Positions 1 to 11,328 of a stretch of 64,000 nucleotides of DNA are shown here, piece after piece. The stretch's first letter is position 1. Each line of letters begins with the position of its first letter. The DNA is taken from positions 164,636,261-164,700,260 of the forward strand of contig CM045758.1 in assembly GCA_025200525.1 (NCBI GenBank). Direction: 5' to 3'. A model generated the notes under the pieces. That model saw nothing but the letters and a program-made list of their open reading frames with translations, ran no database searches and was not told the origin of the DNA. This DNA is from Camellia lanceoleosa (Eukaryota > Streptophyta > Magnoliopsida > Ericales > Theaceae). Position numbers and translations under genes: made by a program.

Positions 1-648
1 GCAACCGTAATTGTCATTATCACATTAATAATATTAAAAATTTAGACTTGCCTATTCAGAAATTACATAGTATTTTTATTTTATAGTTCATATTTATTCT
101 ACACACAGACCCCAAATTGAATAAATTTAATTTATACCACACAACCACCCAATTAGAATTTTTTGGGTGGATATGTCTAGGTGTATAGACTTATTCTTAT
201 CACATAATCCTATAAAAAATTTTGTATACATTTTCTATTTATCAATCGGGAAAGGCTATGGTACACGTCTTTTTGAAGTGTATCATATATATTTTATAAC
301 TAAAAAAAAAAAAAAGAAAGTATAATTTCATAAATTTTGAGTCCTAATTAAAAATAAATAAAAGGTCATAACAAAACATCACATGAGACATTACAAAAAA
401 TTTCACGAGTCATAACTAAAATATTATTATAATTAAAAAAAAAATAGTCATAACTTTAAAAAATAACATAATTAAATGTACATATGATACACTTTGCCAA
501 ATGGAGTGTATAGTAAAATTTGCCTTGTCAACAACATTCAACAACTGAAATTCAAAAACTGTAAATGTGTGCTTTTTCAATTTCACAAAGAGTGGTGTTA
601 TATTTTTTTAATTTTGTACTCTTAATTTCATCTTTAATGATATGATTC
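1..648. other. AT-rich intergenic flank, no gene
   Basis: No open frame of note on either strand. The DNA is AT-rich with homopolymer A and T runs. The only structure I see is the fold-back repeat at 251-526. Position 648 directly precedes the 5-bp target duplication of element A. Confidence 0.7.
251..526. repeat. Fold-back (MITE-like) repeat
   Basis: The left arm (AAAGGCTATGGTACACGTC, then GAAGTGTATCATATATA) reappears inverted and diverged at the right end (AAGTGTATCATATGTACAT when the right arm is read on the minus strand, ending near GCCTT at 526). The middle is AT-rich and non-coding. The ends are not sharp and I see no convincing target duplication, so the superfamily is unresolved. Confidence 0.45.
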
Positions 649-653
649 ACTTT

Positions 654-1194
654 TGTGTGAGGGATTTTCCGATTACACTACCCACCTTAGTAATTCAGCT
701 GTAGAACACAGGCAGAATAGATGGCACCCTGCTGTCTTGCACAGAAAGAGAAGGCTCCGGCGGTGGTTCTTTCACCCGGGAGCACTCTGACGATCAAGTC
801 AGTATATCTCTCAAAGATAATTAATAGTGCTAAAAACAATGCTCAAAGTATCAATTGCGTACCTTAGACCCACGGGAATGCCTCTCTTTTATAGTTTACT
901 CAATCCTAATCCCACTAGAAGCCTGACTTCTATGGACTCCAATTCAGTACTTACTTTGGATTTCTTAAGAGATAAGGATAAACTCCCTAAGAGTATTACC
1001 CTTATCCATCCTGAAGTCTTTCTTCATCCTAGGACTCTTGTCCCTTTACCGCTTATCTCGGATTCCGATATTCTCGCAGATAACCTCGACAACTCCAAGA
1101 TCACCTCGGCATAACTACCACGATATGTGGCACCTCGGCTGACACGTCGGCGTCACCTTGCCACGTGTTGGTACTCAGAAAATATATCCCCACA
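654..1194 (-). repeat. Element A 3' LTR
   Basis: 541 bp, bounded by TGTGTGAGGG at the left and CCCCACA at the right, with ACTTT target duplication at 649-653. It pairs with 11329-11869. A TATA-like CTATAAAAG lies on the minus strand at 887-895. The open frame at 827-1114 on the plus strand is an artefact of the LTR and is not annotated as a gene. Confidence 0.93.
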
Positions 1195-1210
1195 ACTGCC
1201 CCATAGGTTC
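1195..1210 (-). other. Candidate polypurine tract of element A
   Basis: Read on the minus strand, ACCTATGGGGCAGT directly precedes the 3' LTR start. It is purine-biased but interrupted, so it is only a positional call for the plus-strand primer site. Confidence 0.5.
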
Positions 1211-2200
1211 TATTGCCTCAGTATTCTGAGGTGATGGAACTTATATCATTCGTCTTTCTAGTATGTCGGCAAAAGAACTCTTCACCCGAGATCATTCATT
1301 TTTAGGCGGACATGTCTTCTTTCAAGAATAAGAATTCCACTGAACTCTTTTACGCGCATGAGCTGTCATGCATCACTTTTCAACCGTTCTACTTACGTGT
1401 TTCATCTTCATTGGCTCGTGCCTGTGACGCGCTTGTAAGCCATCTTGCATCTGTCTGCGCCGTCTGACGCATGCGATATTCCAGGCGTAATAAATGCTTC
1501 TATTTTTGCCGTCGTTTCAAGTTTTTTGACAAAACTTTTGCCTCTTGCTTTTGTCTATTCACTTTTGCAATCGATTTTACTTACTTTCTCTCTCTCTAAA
1601 CTCTTTCCCTTGAATCTGTCATTGCTCAAACCTTAAGCTCTGCAACTGCTATCATTCTTCCATTCCAGTGAAGCTTTCGTCATTCCGTTGTGTCTGCAAC
1701 CGTTGCCTGACTTCAGCAATCTTTATACCGGCTTCATTTTTCCTGGTAAGCCACCGTTCCTTTCGTTCTTAACGCCTTCGATATTCTTTATTATTAGTTT
1801 GCCATTACTGTCTTGTTCAAACATCTATCTTGCGAACCACATATCTGAATACTTTAATTTTGCTTTTGTCCATGTCTTGAACACTTGCACTGTTTCACCA
1901 CTTTTTTGTCACTGTTCTTGACCCTATATCTCCTATATTCTTTATACTTTTGAGAACCCTACCTTTGTTCTTGATTCTGAAACTTCATTCTTTGTTTCTT
2001 GTTTTCTGTGTTTCCTTCTAGATCTGTGCCCTCAATCTTTACTTTCATAGATTCAGTTTTGGGATTTGTTTATAGAACCTACTAATTCTTAGGAAAAGAC
2101 TGGAACAACCCTTACCAGTATTTACCTAGGTTTTGCCGAGGTCTTAAAAACCCTTTAAGAACATCCCCTTTCTGAAGTTGAATACCTTTATGCCGACATT
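1211..2200 (+). other. Element A spacer upstream of the opposite-strand gene
   Basis: About 1 kb between the 3' LTR and the plus-strand gene. It is pyrimidine-rich on the plus strand (many CTT/TTC runs around 1560-2090), with only short open frames lacking recognisable domains. By position it would hold the promoter and 5' leader of the plus-strand gene; no single convincing TATA box stands out. Confidence 0.5.
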
Positions 2201-4518
2201 ATGGGCATGTGGAAACATAGGGTAGATACTCCAACCAAACTTGAATACTTTAGGGAAGATTCGCCATTCCTGCCGACGTCTATCTGAGACTGGCTGGGGA
2301 TAACGACTCTATCATGCCCACAAATGATACGATGCCCTTTTCCATTGTTGTGTTTACTGAATGTGGACTTTGGCTTGCACTTAATCCCCTTTTTCGTGAA
2401 GTTCTCCATTACTATAAGTTAAACCCCATGCAACTTGCCATTAACTCTTATCGAGTGATTAATGGTATTATAGCCTTAACCAAACAGGAAAATGTTAGGA
2501 TAACTTTAGTTGATATTCAGTACTGTTACACTATGTATGCCCTCAATCTGAAAGAAAAAGGCTACGTCTATTATCTTAAGCCGAGGTCTACAGAGTTCAA
2601 AATTGTAGCCGACCTTCCAAACTCCAACATGGGAGCTGGAGATGACTACTTCATTACCTCGGGAAATTGGGATTTTGCCCCAGACGAGGATGCCCATCTC
2701 TACCCTCTTCCTCGGTCAGTTAAAGAGGGCAAGGGTAACAGCCCAGTGTCAATACTTAGTTGTTTCTTTTCAAGTCCTCAATACTTTGTCTGTTTCTAAT
2801 GTCTGTTCTTCTTGTAGATGTTCGTAAGCCACCGAAAAGCTTTCGCCAATCCTACGTCCCCAGCAAGGATTTGAAGAAGCTTTTGGACTTGCCAGTCTAG
2901 CAAAGGAAAGTGCCTTTACTTCTTAACTTCATTCCAACATACAAGTCGATTTTGCCCGACGTCCCTAAAGGGAAGAAGAAAAGCCTTTCTCCATCTTCTG
3001 CCACAACCCAAACTGTGTCTGTATCCCGAACAGATCAAGGATCAACATCGGATCTAGCTGATCAGCCATCAACTTCGGCTCCATACTTGATCCCTGTACC
3101 TGAACGGAAACGTCGGCGAAGACTTGTCCGAACTGCTGAGATGGGTCGCCCAAAACCTGTTGCTGAAGATCTCCTAGCCGACCTCCCTACCGATGTCGAC
3201 GATCAACCATTGCAAACCATGCCCCCACCGAAGCCAAAAAGAACCAAGAAAGCTTAGTCAAAGGCCAAAGTAACTCAGATTGAATCTGAGGACACTTTGC
3301 CTATTTCCAAACTGGCTGAGAGCAAGAAGACTTCTTCTATTTCTGCCAAAAGGTCTGCTGAAGCCCAACCCTCTAAGTCCACAAAGTCAAAGAAGCCGAG
3401 GTCATCCTCAGCAACTACCTCGGAGTCCAAAAAACCTGATGTCCCTTGGGCCCCCCAAATTACTTTGGAAGACAGGCCAATTATGACCAGTGAAAGCGCT
3501 GATGACATTAATGTCGGTGTTGCCCTCAGTACAGCGCTGCTTCTTCCTGGCGATCTGGAGCGAAATGTCGGGTACAGTGAGTACGAGAATTATGCTCTAA
3601 TGCTACTGCACTCAGTTCAAGTAAGTATTCCTGCTTGGCACTTTTTCTTTCTTTCTGTTCACACTTAAAATATTTTCTAATACTTCTGTTTTCTTTCAAG
3701 CCATCCAGCATGCCCATTCTTTTTCAATGCAATCGTTTAAGAATCGAGAGAAGTTGACCGAGATGAAGAGGGAGTTTTCTTCCCTTCAGAAGACCAACAA
3801 AAGCCTTCAATTAAAAATGAAGAAGTTGGAAGACCAGGCCGAGGCTGCCACTAAGGCCTAACAGATAGCCGAGAAAAAAGCTGAATCTGCCGAGGCCGAG
3901 AAAAGAGAGGCCGAGGACAAAAAGGCCCAAGCCGAAAAGGAACTTCAGGAGGCCTTGGCCACTAAATATGCTGAAATCAAAGCGACCGACGAAAAGGCCT
4001 ATGCTTAGGGAATGGCCGACGTTATAGAGGAATACAAACTACAAGTCAAGCAGGCATGCAACAGGGGCTTCTCCCTTGGTTGGATGTCCCTGGCAAAAAA
4101 GCTCAATATCCCTGATGATTCACCACTACACAAAGCCGACGCTATTCCTCTTCCATTCCCTCCACCTCTACCTCCACCTCCAAGTCAAGCTGAAGACGAA
4201 TCTGAGTCCGAATCTGAGGATAAGGATAAGGATGATGATGAGGCTTTAGTAAGGAAGCCTAAAGTCGCCAATGAGACCATGTCTCCTCTTCAGGATGATC
4301 AAGTCGTAGACTTGACTCATGAGGAGGAGGATGATAAGGTTGTCAAGGAGGCTACTCTTGAGCAAGCATCATCTGACGTTCCTTCAACCGATAAAAGTCT
4401 TGATCAAACACTTGCCGAAATTGATGCCGAGATTGTGGCAGAAAAGGCAGCCGAGGCATCGACCCAGCAATCATCTGAACCTCAGACTCAACCAACTGCT
4501 ACTGTTGAGGAATCTTAG
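2201..4518 (+). pseudogene. Opposite-strand gene inside element A: Transposase_28-like (putative gypsy-type) protein, three exons
   Basis: Plus-strand gene lying antisense to gag-pol. Exons as I read them: 2201-2734, 2818-3620 and 3709-4518, with GT-AG introns 2735-2817 and 3621-3708; all three exons stay in phase across both junctions. The first exon resembles the plant Transposase_28 / putative gypsy-type transposon domain (segments PFSIVVFTECGLWLALNP and YYKLNPMQLAINSYRVI). The middle is Lys/Ser-rich, exon 3 is a long Ala/Glu/Lys coiled coil (about 3760-4000) followed by a Pro run and an acidic tail. A poly(A) signal follows at 4617. It is broken by stops (near 2898, 3255, 3859, 4006) and one frameshift near 2250. 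Such additional ORFs are known in Tat elements; their function is unknown. Start at 2201 is a guess. Confidence 0.75.
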
Positions 4519-4616
4519 TTTACATGTCTTTTCTTTCATTTCTTTTGTACTTTGTAAGCTTTTACGTGGCTGATGTGCCTTCTTCTGAATAGTTACGCTT
4601 TGATTGTTCCCTCTTT

Positions 4617-4622
4617 AATAAA
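4617..4622 (+). promoter_or_regulatory. Poly(A) signal AATAAA
   Basis: AATAAA about 100 bases after the stop codon of the plus-strand gene, in a T-rich setting. This spacing fits a plant 3' end and supports the gene being an independent transcription unit. Confidence 0.6.
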
Positions 4623-4799
4623 AAACTACAACTGTATTGTCTAAATGCCTGAATCTTTATTTTCTTTTGATTACTTCTGTATGATTTTATACTTAGAATA
4701 TTTTGCATGCCTTTCATACTTTGCTTTCTTTGTGCAATCTTCTCGGGGTTACATACCTCGGGTATAATAGCTACAAGCTTTACTTCGGCAAGATACTGA

Positions 4800-5440
4800 C
4801 CTGCAAACTTTGCATAAATTTCAACAAGTGTAAAACACATACTGTTTTAATTTCAACCTATAAACTTTCCTTAAGTTATAACAAGTGCTAAACAATGATC
4901 TACTTGTAAATTGATACAAATTTCAACAAGTGTTTAAACAATATACTTAGCTTTTACTTCAACCTGTAAATTGTTGCAAATTTCAACAAATGATCATATG
5001 TCGGCTTAACGTCATCTTGTAAATTGTTACAAATTTCAACAAGTATTAAGCATCTTCTTCGGGTTAACCAACTTGTAAATTTTTACAAGTGTTTAAGCAA
5101 TATACTTCGGCTTTACTTCGACTTGTAAATTGCTACAAATTTCAACAAGCGAAAAGAAACAATAATCTCGGTTTTGTAAATTACTACAAATTTCAACAAG
5201 TGAAGAGAAGGAATAATCTCGGTTTAACTTCAACTTGTAAATTACTACAAATTTCAACAAGTGAAGATAAGGAATCAGTTTAACTTCAACTTGTAAATTG
5301 CTACAAATTTTAACAAGTGAAGATAAGGAATCAGCTTAACTTCAACTTGTAAATTGCTACAAATTTCAACAAGTAAAGATAATGAATAATCTCGGCTTAA
5401 CTTCAACTTGTAAATTGCTACAAATTTCAACAAGTGTTAA
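4800..5440. repeat. Tandem array of near-palindromic units between converging genes of element A
   Basis: About ten copies of ACAAATTTCAACAAGT, at intervals of mostly 52-61 bp (for example near 4916, 4977, 5029, 5137, 5189, 5248, 5306, 5361, 5421). Each is preceded by ACTTGTAAATTGCT, so the unit folds on itself (ACTTG...CAAGT). The array lies between the 3' end of the plus-strand gene and the 3' end of minus-strand pol. Open frames crossing it are repeat artefacts. Confidence 0.9.
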
Positions 5441-5587
5441 GCATATTCTTCTTCTCTTTGCCCCCAATGTGAACCTGAGTTCCACTTGGGTTCTCATTAT
5501 TCAGAAATAATATTGCACATCTTTTATCAGTGTAGGGGAATTCTGCTATGATTTTATTGATGACGTTGAAAAAATAACAAGGAACAT

Positions 5588-7300
5588 CTAATGATAGAAA
5601 AATTTCAGATTACAAGTGTTCCATGGTCTAGGCAATGCTTTGCCCTCATTATATTCAAGTCGATAGGCTCCATTGCCTAATACCGAAGTGATTTTGTAGG
5701 GTCCTTCCCAGTTTGGGCCAAGCTTGCCCTCTCTGGGATCCTTCTTGTTGCTGACGACTTTTCTTAGGACTAGGTCGCCGACTTGAAAATCCCCTGGATT
5801 GACATTCTTGTTGTAAGCTCTGGCAAGCTGTTGCTGGTATGCTGCGAGCTGAATTGTAGCTTTCTCTCTTCGTTCTTCCAAAAGATTCAGATCCCGGGCT
5901 AAGAGTATGTCATTAGTCCCATTCTCAACTCCCTGGGTTCGGATCTCTGTGATGCCGTCTTCCAGTAGAATGACTGCTTCTGTGCCATAAGCTATGGCAA
6001 AGGGGGATTCCCCTGTTGATCTTCTTAGCGTAGTCCGATATATCCAAAGCACGTTGGGTAATTCGTCTACCCACTTTCCTTTTGCTGCCTGCAGCTTCTT
6101 CTTTATTCCATCCAAAATTACTTTGTTGGATACTTTTGCTTGCCCATTACTTTGGGAAAAACTTGGTGTTGAAAAGTAATTCTTGATTTTGAATTTCGCA
6201 CAAAAGTTTTTGATGAGTTTGCTGTCAAACTGCGTTCCGTTGTCGGCAACTATGGCTCTTGGAATGCCGAAGCTGGTGATGATGTTTCTTCATATGAAGT
6301 TCTTGACGTCCACATCTCGAATTTTGGCAAGAGGTTCTGCCTCTATCCACTTCGTGAAGTAATCTGTTACTACCAGCAAGTATTTTCTTTGCCCAGTTGC
6401 CTGGGGAAGTTGTCCAACAAGATCCATGCCCCACTGGGCAAATGGCCAAGGGCTGGATACTGGATTCAGGTCAGTAGCTGGCTGGTGTATCCAAGGTGCA
6501 AACCTTTGGCATTGTTCACATTTCTTCACGTATGCTTTTGCATCTTTTTGCATGTAGGGCCACCAATACCGCTGGGTAATAGCCCTATGAGCTAGTGATC
6601 TGCCTCTAGCGTGGCTTCCACAAACTCCTTCATGAATTTCATATAAAAAATCTTCAACCTGCAAAGGGTGTACGCACCTTAAGAAGGGTCCAGTGAATGA
6701 CCTTCTGTAGAGATGTCCGTCCGGTGTGAGACTGAATCTTGCCGACTTCAATTTGACCATATGTGCCTCCTTGCGGTCTTCTGGCAGTTTTTCTTCTTTC
6801 AGGAATGCAACAATTACATCCATCCAACTTGGCTCCATGTCCACACACATTGCTTCCTGCTCTGTGTTCTGTGGTTCTATGCTCGGGCCCGACATATAGT
6901 CAATCATAATTGTCCTTGTTTTTCTAGTCTGCATTGAACTTGCCAGGTTGGCCAACGCGTCGGCGTGGCTGTTATCATCTCGGCTTACTTGGAGTAGTCG
7001 ACAGTTCTGAAATAAGGCTGCCAATCTGATGACCTCTTTTGCATATGCCGACATCCTTTCGTCTCTGGCTGCGAATTCTCCTGTTGACTGGTTAACAATA
7101 AGCTGTGAATCACAAAAAACTATTACCTCATCTGCTTCTGCTTCTGCTGCTGCTGCTGCCAGCTTTAGTCCTGCAATTAATGCTTCGTATTCTGCTTCAT
7201 TGTTTGAGGCCTCGAACCCCAAACGGATGGACTGTTCTATTATTTCTCCATCTGGAGATATCAGTAGTACTCCTGCCCCCGCCCGCTTCTTGTCGGTTTG
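5588..7300 (-). pseudogene. Element A pol, distal part: archaeal-type RNase H and integrase
   Basis: Third frame block of the polyprotein, after a frameshift near 7295. It starts inside a second RNase H (about 7325-6934): first Asp in LFVDGSS just upstream of the shift, Glu in NNEAEYEAL, Asp in VIVFCDSQLIV, Asp in DNSHADALA, so all four acidic positions are present. Integrase follows from about 6660: an HHCC zinc-binding domain (EIHEG, SHARG, CEQC), catalytic core with Asp in WGMDLVG and Asp in ADNGTQF (6242-6244), and a C-terminal GPYKITSVLGNGAYRLE segment ending at the stop at 5588. A TGA at 6290-6292 sits where Trp is usual. The codon 36 positions after the second Asp, where the D,D(35)E Glu belongs, is AAA (Lys) at 6134-6136. 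Integration activity must be lost. Confidence 0.9.
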
Positions 7301-9632
7301 AACTTCCATCGACAAACAATCTGAAAGAGTCGCCGATGTAGATGCTGTAGGGTCTGAGTTTTTCCTTCCTTTGTTCTTTTGCCTTTGGCTGGGATTCTCC
7401 TTGCTTGCTGGGACAACGTTCATCTTGGTTTAACGGAGCCTGATGTTCGTTGGATTCCGGGGTGAACTCGGCCACGAAGTTGGCCAAAACTTGGCCCTTA
7501 ATTTCTATTCTCGGCTTGAACTCTAGGTCGTACTGGCCCAAGGCCACTGCCCATTTTGCTATCCTTCCAGTTAAGTCTCCTTACTGTAACAAGGGTTTCA
7601 AAGGGTGCTCTGTTAGCACTACAATCTTGTGCGCCTGAAAGTAATGGTTCAACTTCTTTGAAGCCATCACTAAGGCTAGCATTAATTTCTCTAGGGGTAG
7701 ATACCTTGTTTCTGCGTTGGCCAAGGTTTTGCTTACATAGTAAACAGCCTTTTGCTCCCCTTTTTCTTCTCGGATTAACACCGCACTTACTGCGTGTTCT
7801 GAAACTACTAAGTACAAAAATAGCTCTTCTCCAAGTTCAGGTGTTGAGAGGACTGGAGTCGTAGTCAGGTACTTCTTTAGGTCGGCCAACGCGGCCTCAC
7901 ATTCTTCTGTCTAAAGGAAATCTGTGGCTTTCTTTACCAGGTTGAAGAAAGGTTTACATTTGTCTGAGCTTCTGCTTATGAACCTGTTTAGGGCTGCGGC
8001 TCTTCCGGTAAGCATCTGTACCTGTTTTGCCGATGTCGGGCTCTGTAAATCTAGGATGGCCTTGATTTGATCTGAGCTGGCCTCAATGCCTCTTCTTGTC
8101 ACCAGGTACCCCAAGAACTTACCAGATCCAACTCCAAACGCGCACTTTGATGCGTTGAGTTGGAGCTGATATGTCTTGAGGATTTCAAAGACCTCTTTTA
8201 GCTCAGCCAGATGACCCCTAGGCTCTTTGGTCTTCACGACCATGTCATCGATGTAGACTTCTACTGTTTGGTCAATCAGGTGTTTGAACATCTTGGTTAC
8301 CAGCCTTTGGTAAGTCGCTCCTGCGTTTTTCAACCCAAAAGGCATTACTCTGTAACAGTACAGGCCTTTTGGGGTGATAAACGCTGTCTTCTCCTCATCT
8401 GGGGGATACATGGCTATCTGGTGGTACCCCCTATAAGCATCTAGAAAGCTCATCCTTCCATGTCCAGATGTGGCATCCACCAACTAGTCAATCTCGGGCA
8501 AATGAAAGTTGTCTTTCGGACAGGCTTTGTTCAGGCTCATAAAATCTACGCAGACCCTCTATTTACCGTTTTTCTTCTTTACTACCACAGTGTTCGATAG
8601 CCATGCCGGATAATTGACTTCTCTGATGGCCCTGGCTTCCAGAAGTCTATCTACTTCTTCCTCCACTGCTTCGACGTGCATCAACATCGGTCTTCTGGCT
8701 CTTTGTATTACAGGTTTGACAGACCTGTCGACGTTCAGTCTGTGACATGTGACCTCGGGGTCAATGCTAGGCATTTCATAAGGTGTCCAGGCGAACACCT
8801 CTATGTTTGTTCTTAAAAAAGCTTCCAGTTCTCTTTCTTCTTCTTCGGCTAAGCCTGAGCTGAGAAGAAAGAAGTGTTCTTCATCGCCCTCCTGGACGAG
8901 GATTTTCTTTAGTGTTTCTTCACTTTTCTCGGCTGGCTCCTTGCCGACATCATCTAAGACCTCCATGTCCTCATCTTCAATCTCTACCTTCCCTGGTTCT
9001 TGAATGTTGCAGGTAGTTTTCATTGATGCCATGGAGTAATTTTTTGCCTGCAGTTGATCTCCTCTGACTTCTTCAATCCCATGTTCTGTTGGGAACCGTA
9101 ATAGTTGATGCAACGTTGAGGGAACTGCCCCCATTGCATGCAACCATGGCCTTTCCAAGATGATGTTGTAAGGTGAAGGTGTATCAATCACAATGAATTC
9201 TGTCCTGATCTTCTTAGTATCGGCTTGTACTTCCAAGCTTGCAGCGCCCAATGGCCGTGTCGGCGTTCCATTGAAGCCGACCATCGGGCCATTTGATTGC
9301 TCCATGTCGTCTGAGTGAAGGCCCAGCTCCTTGTAACATCTAACATACATGATGTCACAAGAGCTGCCTTGATCTATCAGGATGCGTTTCACTTGGCACT
9401 CCCCAACCTGGAAGGATACTACCAAGGCATCATTATGCGGATGCTGGACCATCTCTAGGTCAGCTTCGGTGAAGGCTATCATCGGTTCTTGGCACTCTTC
9501 AGACCGAGGTCTTTTCTGTCCGACCTAGTTCACGTGTTGTAGGTGTTTTACTTTTTGGGTCTCCCCGCGTATGTCGTTTTCGTTCACCTTTGAGTGAATT
9601 ACATTAACCACCCTAAGTCCCCCTGCTTGTGG
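7301..9632 (-). pseudogene. Element A pol, proximal part: protease, reverse transcriptase, RNase H
   Basis: One reading frame from about 9945 to 7300, interrupted by stops at 9525-9527, 8559-8561, 8484-8486, 7911-7913 and 7581-7583. Protease: RILIDQGSSCDIMY near 9380, the D-x-G-S-S form usual in this lineage. RT begins near SIDPEVTCHRLN with the PAWLSNTVVVKKKNGK block, then [25 protein letters not shown] and the catalytic YIDDMVVK near 8240. RNase H domain 1 follows (LYLVVSEHAVSAVLIREE, YYVSKTLANAETRY). Several stops fall where the family has Trp or Gln, consistent with single C-to-T or G-to-A changes. Spacing and domain order are otherwise complete. Confidence 0.92.
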
Positions 9633-11293
9633 TTACTGTGCTGGGGGAGGCGGGGCTGCTGGTGCTTGGGGCAATCTTGCCTGTTCTTCTCTTGTCCTGG
9701 CTTCATCGACAAGATCCCTCAGATGGCCTTGCCTTACTAAGCCCTCTAAGTGTGCTCTTAGGGCTCTGCAGCCCTGAGTTGGGTGCCCCTCTTCATTGTG
9801 GTAAGCACAACGCCTACCAACATTCCTTCTCATGTATTCCCCTGGGGCCTTTGCTGGTGGTCTAAAATAGGGTTGATTTCGGATTTGATCCAGGACTTTG
9901 TGGACCGGGATTCGGAACACAGTCGTCACTGCCTATTTACTCCTCAATTCTATCTCCGTTTTGTTAAATCCGTTGTTACCTCGGCCTCGCTTCGGCGAGC
10001 CGTTCTCTTTTCTTGTTTTGCTTCCTTATTCCCCAATGTATCCTCGTCGGCTCTGGCATATTTTTTGATTCTTGCCATGAGCTCTTCCATGCTTTTTGGC
10101 AATGTCTTTGCCAAAGATTCCCGTAGTGAACAATCATCTTTCAGGCTGTTCTTGAAAGACACGACCGCCACTTCTTGGTTGCATTCGGGTATTCGATTGA
10201 ACACCTCGTAGTATCTTTTTGCATAGGCCCTAAGGCCTTCATCCTTGCTGATCTTCAGAGCCATCAATGCGTCCACCCTTAATGGCTGCAGCTTGTTTGT
10301 CATGAACCTCGCCACAAACATCTCGGCCAGGCCTTCCCAAGTCTTCATGCTCCCCTTTGGCAGTTTGTGGAACCAATCTGATGCAATCTCTCCAAAGGAC
10401 GAGGGGAACACTTTGCAGAGCAATGGCTCGTTTCCACTGTATAATGCCATTGAGTTCAAGAATAATCCAACGTGGAAGTTAGGGTCTGACTTACCACCGT
10501 ATATTTGAAACCTCGGTATACTGAATCTTTTTGGTGCCTCAAATTTGTCTAGTTCTACCGAGAATGGTGTCCTCGGCTTGTCGGGTGAGGTAACCTCCGC
10601 TTCAGCATTCTGTTCCTTCTTCTTGAGGTAATTTCTCAAGTCTTCTTTACTCCTCCCCGGAGCTCGGCTATCTTTGGACTTCAATCTTTTTGGTACATTA
10701 CTTTCGGCCTCGTGGTGGGCCCGTTTTGATTTTTCTCCATGGGTTGTGTCAAAGCAGAGTGCCTGCCATTGGACATGCCGATGTTCTTTGTGCTCTGGGT
10801 CCTTCGTATGATATGTCTTTTGGGACTTCTCTTGTCTCGGCTCCTCTCGTCCGACTTCCCTGGAAGGCAGATGAAAGTGCCTTCCGCTCCTGGTGTGCTG
10901 AGGTGCTTCGGGAATTGTTTTCCTTCCTCCTTTCTAGGTATTAATTGCTGGAATCGGCGTGTCCTGCAGCGGGTATGGTGGCTGCATGACATTATTTTGC
11001 ATCATGAAGTTGACGACCGACTACAGGTCTGCCAACTTGTCTGTCAATTCTTTCACTTCCTCATCCCTCCGTAGGCATCTATCCCTCTATACTTTGAGGT
11101 TATCTTCGTTATAGTACCTGCTTTGGTCTGTCTTCTTTGAAGTGTCGCCCTCCTAGCCGACGTCTTTTCCTCCGTGCTCCTGGTTACGAGTTTCTGTATT
11201 GTGGTTGTCCCCTTCGACGTCAAGGTTGATAGGTCTGTTACTCCCAGTAGGAGCGTCGTTCCTAATCTTTTCTTTCTGTCCGTTACTGGCCAT
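9633..11293 (-). pseudogene. Element A gag
   Basis: Capsid-nucleocapsid precursor. I place the start at the ATG at 11291-11293 (MASNGQKEKIRND), 14 bases inside the PBS, because this frame runs directly into the conserved gag block with only in-frame stops at 11153-11155, 11087-11089, 11021-11023 and 10934-10936. The gag core is at about 10540-10200 (HVGLFLNSMALYSG, SDWFHKLPKGSMKTWEGL). After a frameshift near 9945 the nucleocapsid follows with a C-x2-H-x4-H-x4-C knuckle (CAYHNEEGHPTQGC, near 9820), the variant typical of Tat gag. Gag and pol appear to be one continuous frame across 9630, with a stop there. Confidence 0.88.
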
Positions 11294-11306
11294 CTATTCG
11301 TCTTTC

Positions 11307-11326
11307 TTTCCCACAGACGGCGCCAA
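11307..11326 (-). other. Element A primer binding site
   Basis: Read on the minus strand, TTGGCGCCGTCTGTGGGAAA starts two bases after the 5' LTR. The first bases TGGCGCCGT fit the 3' end of plant tRNA-Asp as I recall it, then diverge, so the tRNA is not assigned firmly. The same 20 bases occur at the matching place in element B (24863-24882). Confidence 0.75.
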
Positions 11327-11328
11327 AT

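Noticed and set aside
827..1114. 95-residue open frame repeated at 11502-11789
   Set aside because: Both lie in the LTRs of element A, on the strand opposite to its transcription; conserved only because LTRs are duplicates.
10681..10992. 103-residue minus-strand open frame as a separate gag protein
   Set aside because: The true gag frame, in phase with the conserved gag core, runs through this region in another frame; this one is a shadow.
11307..11326. Firm assignment of the A/B primer site to tRNA-Asp
   Set aside because: Only the first nine or so bases fit the tRNA-Asp 3' end; the rest does not, so the tRNA stays unassigned.
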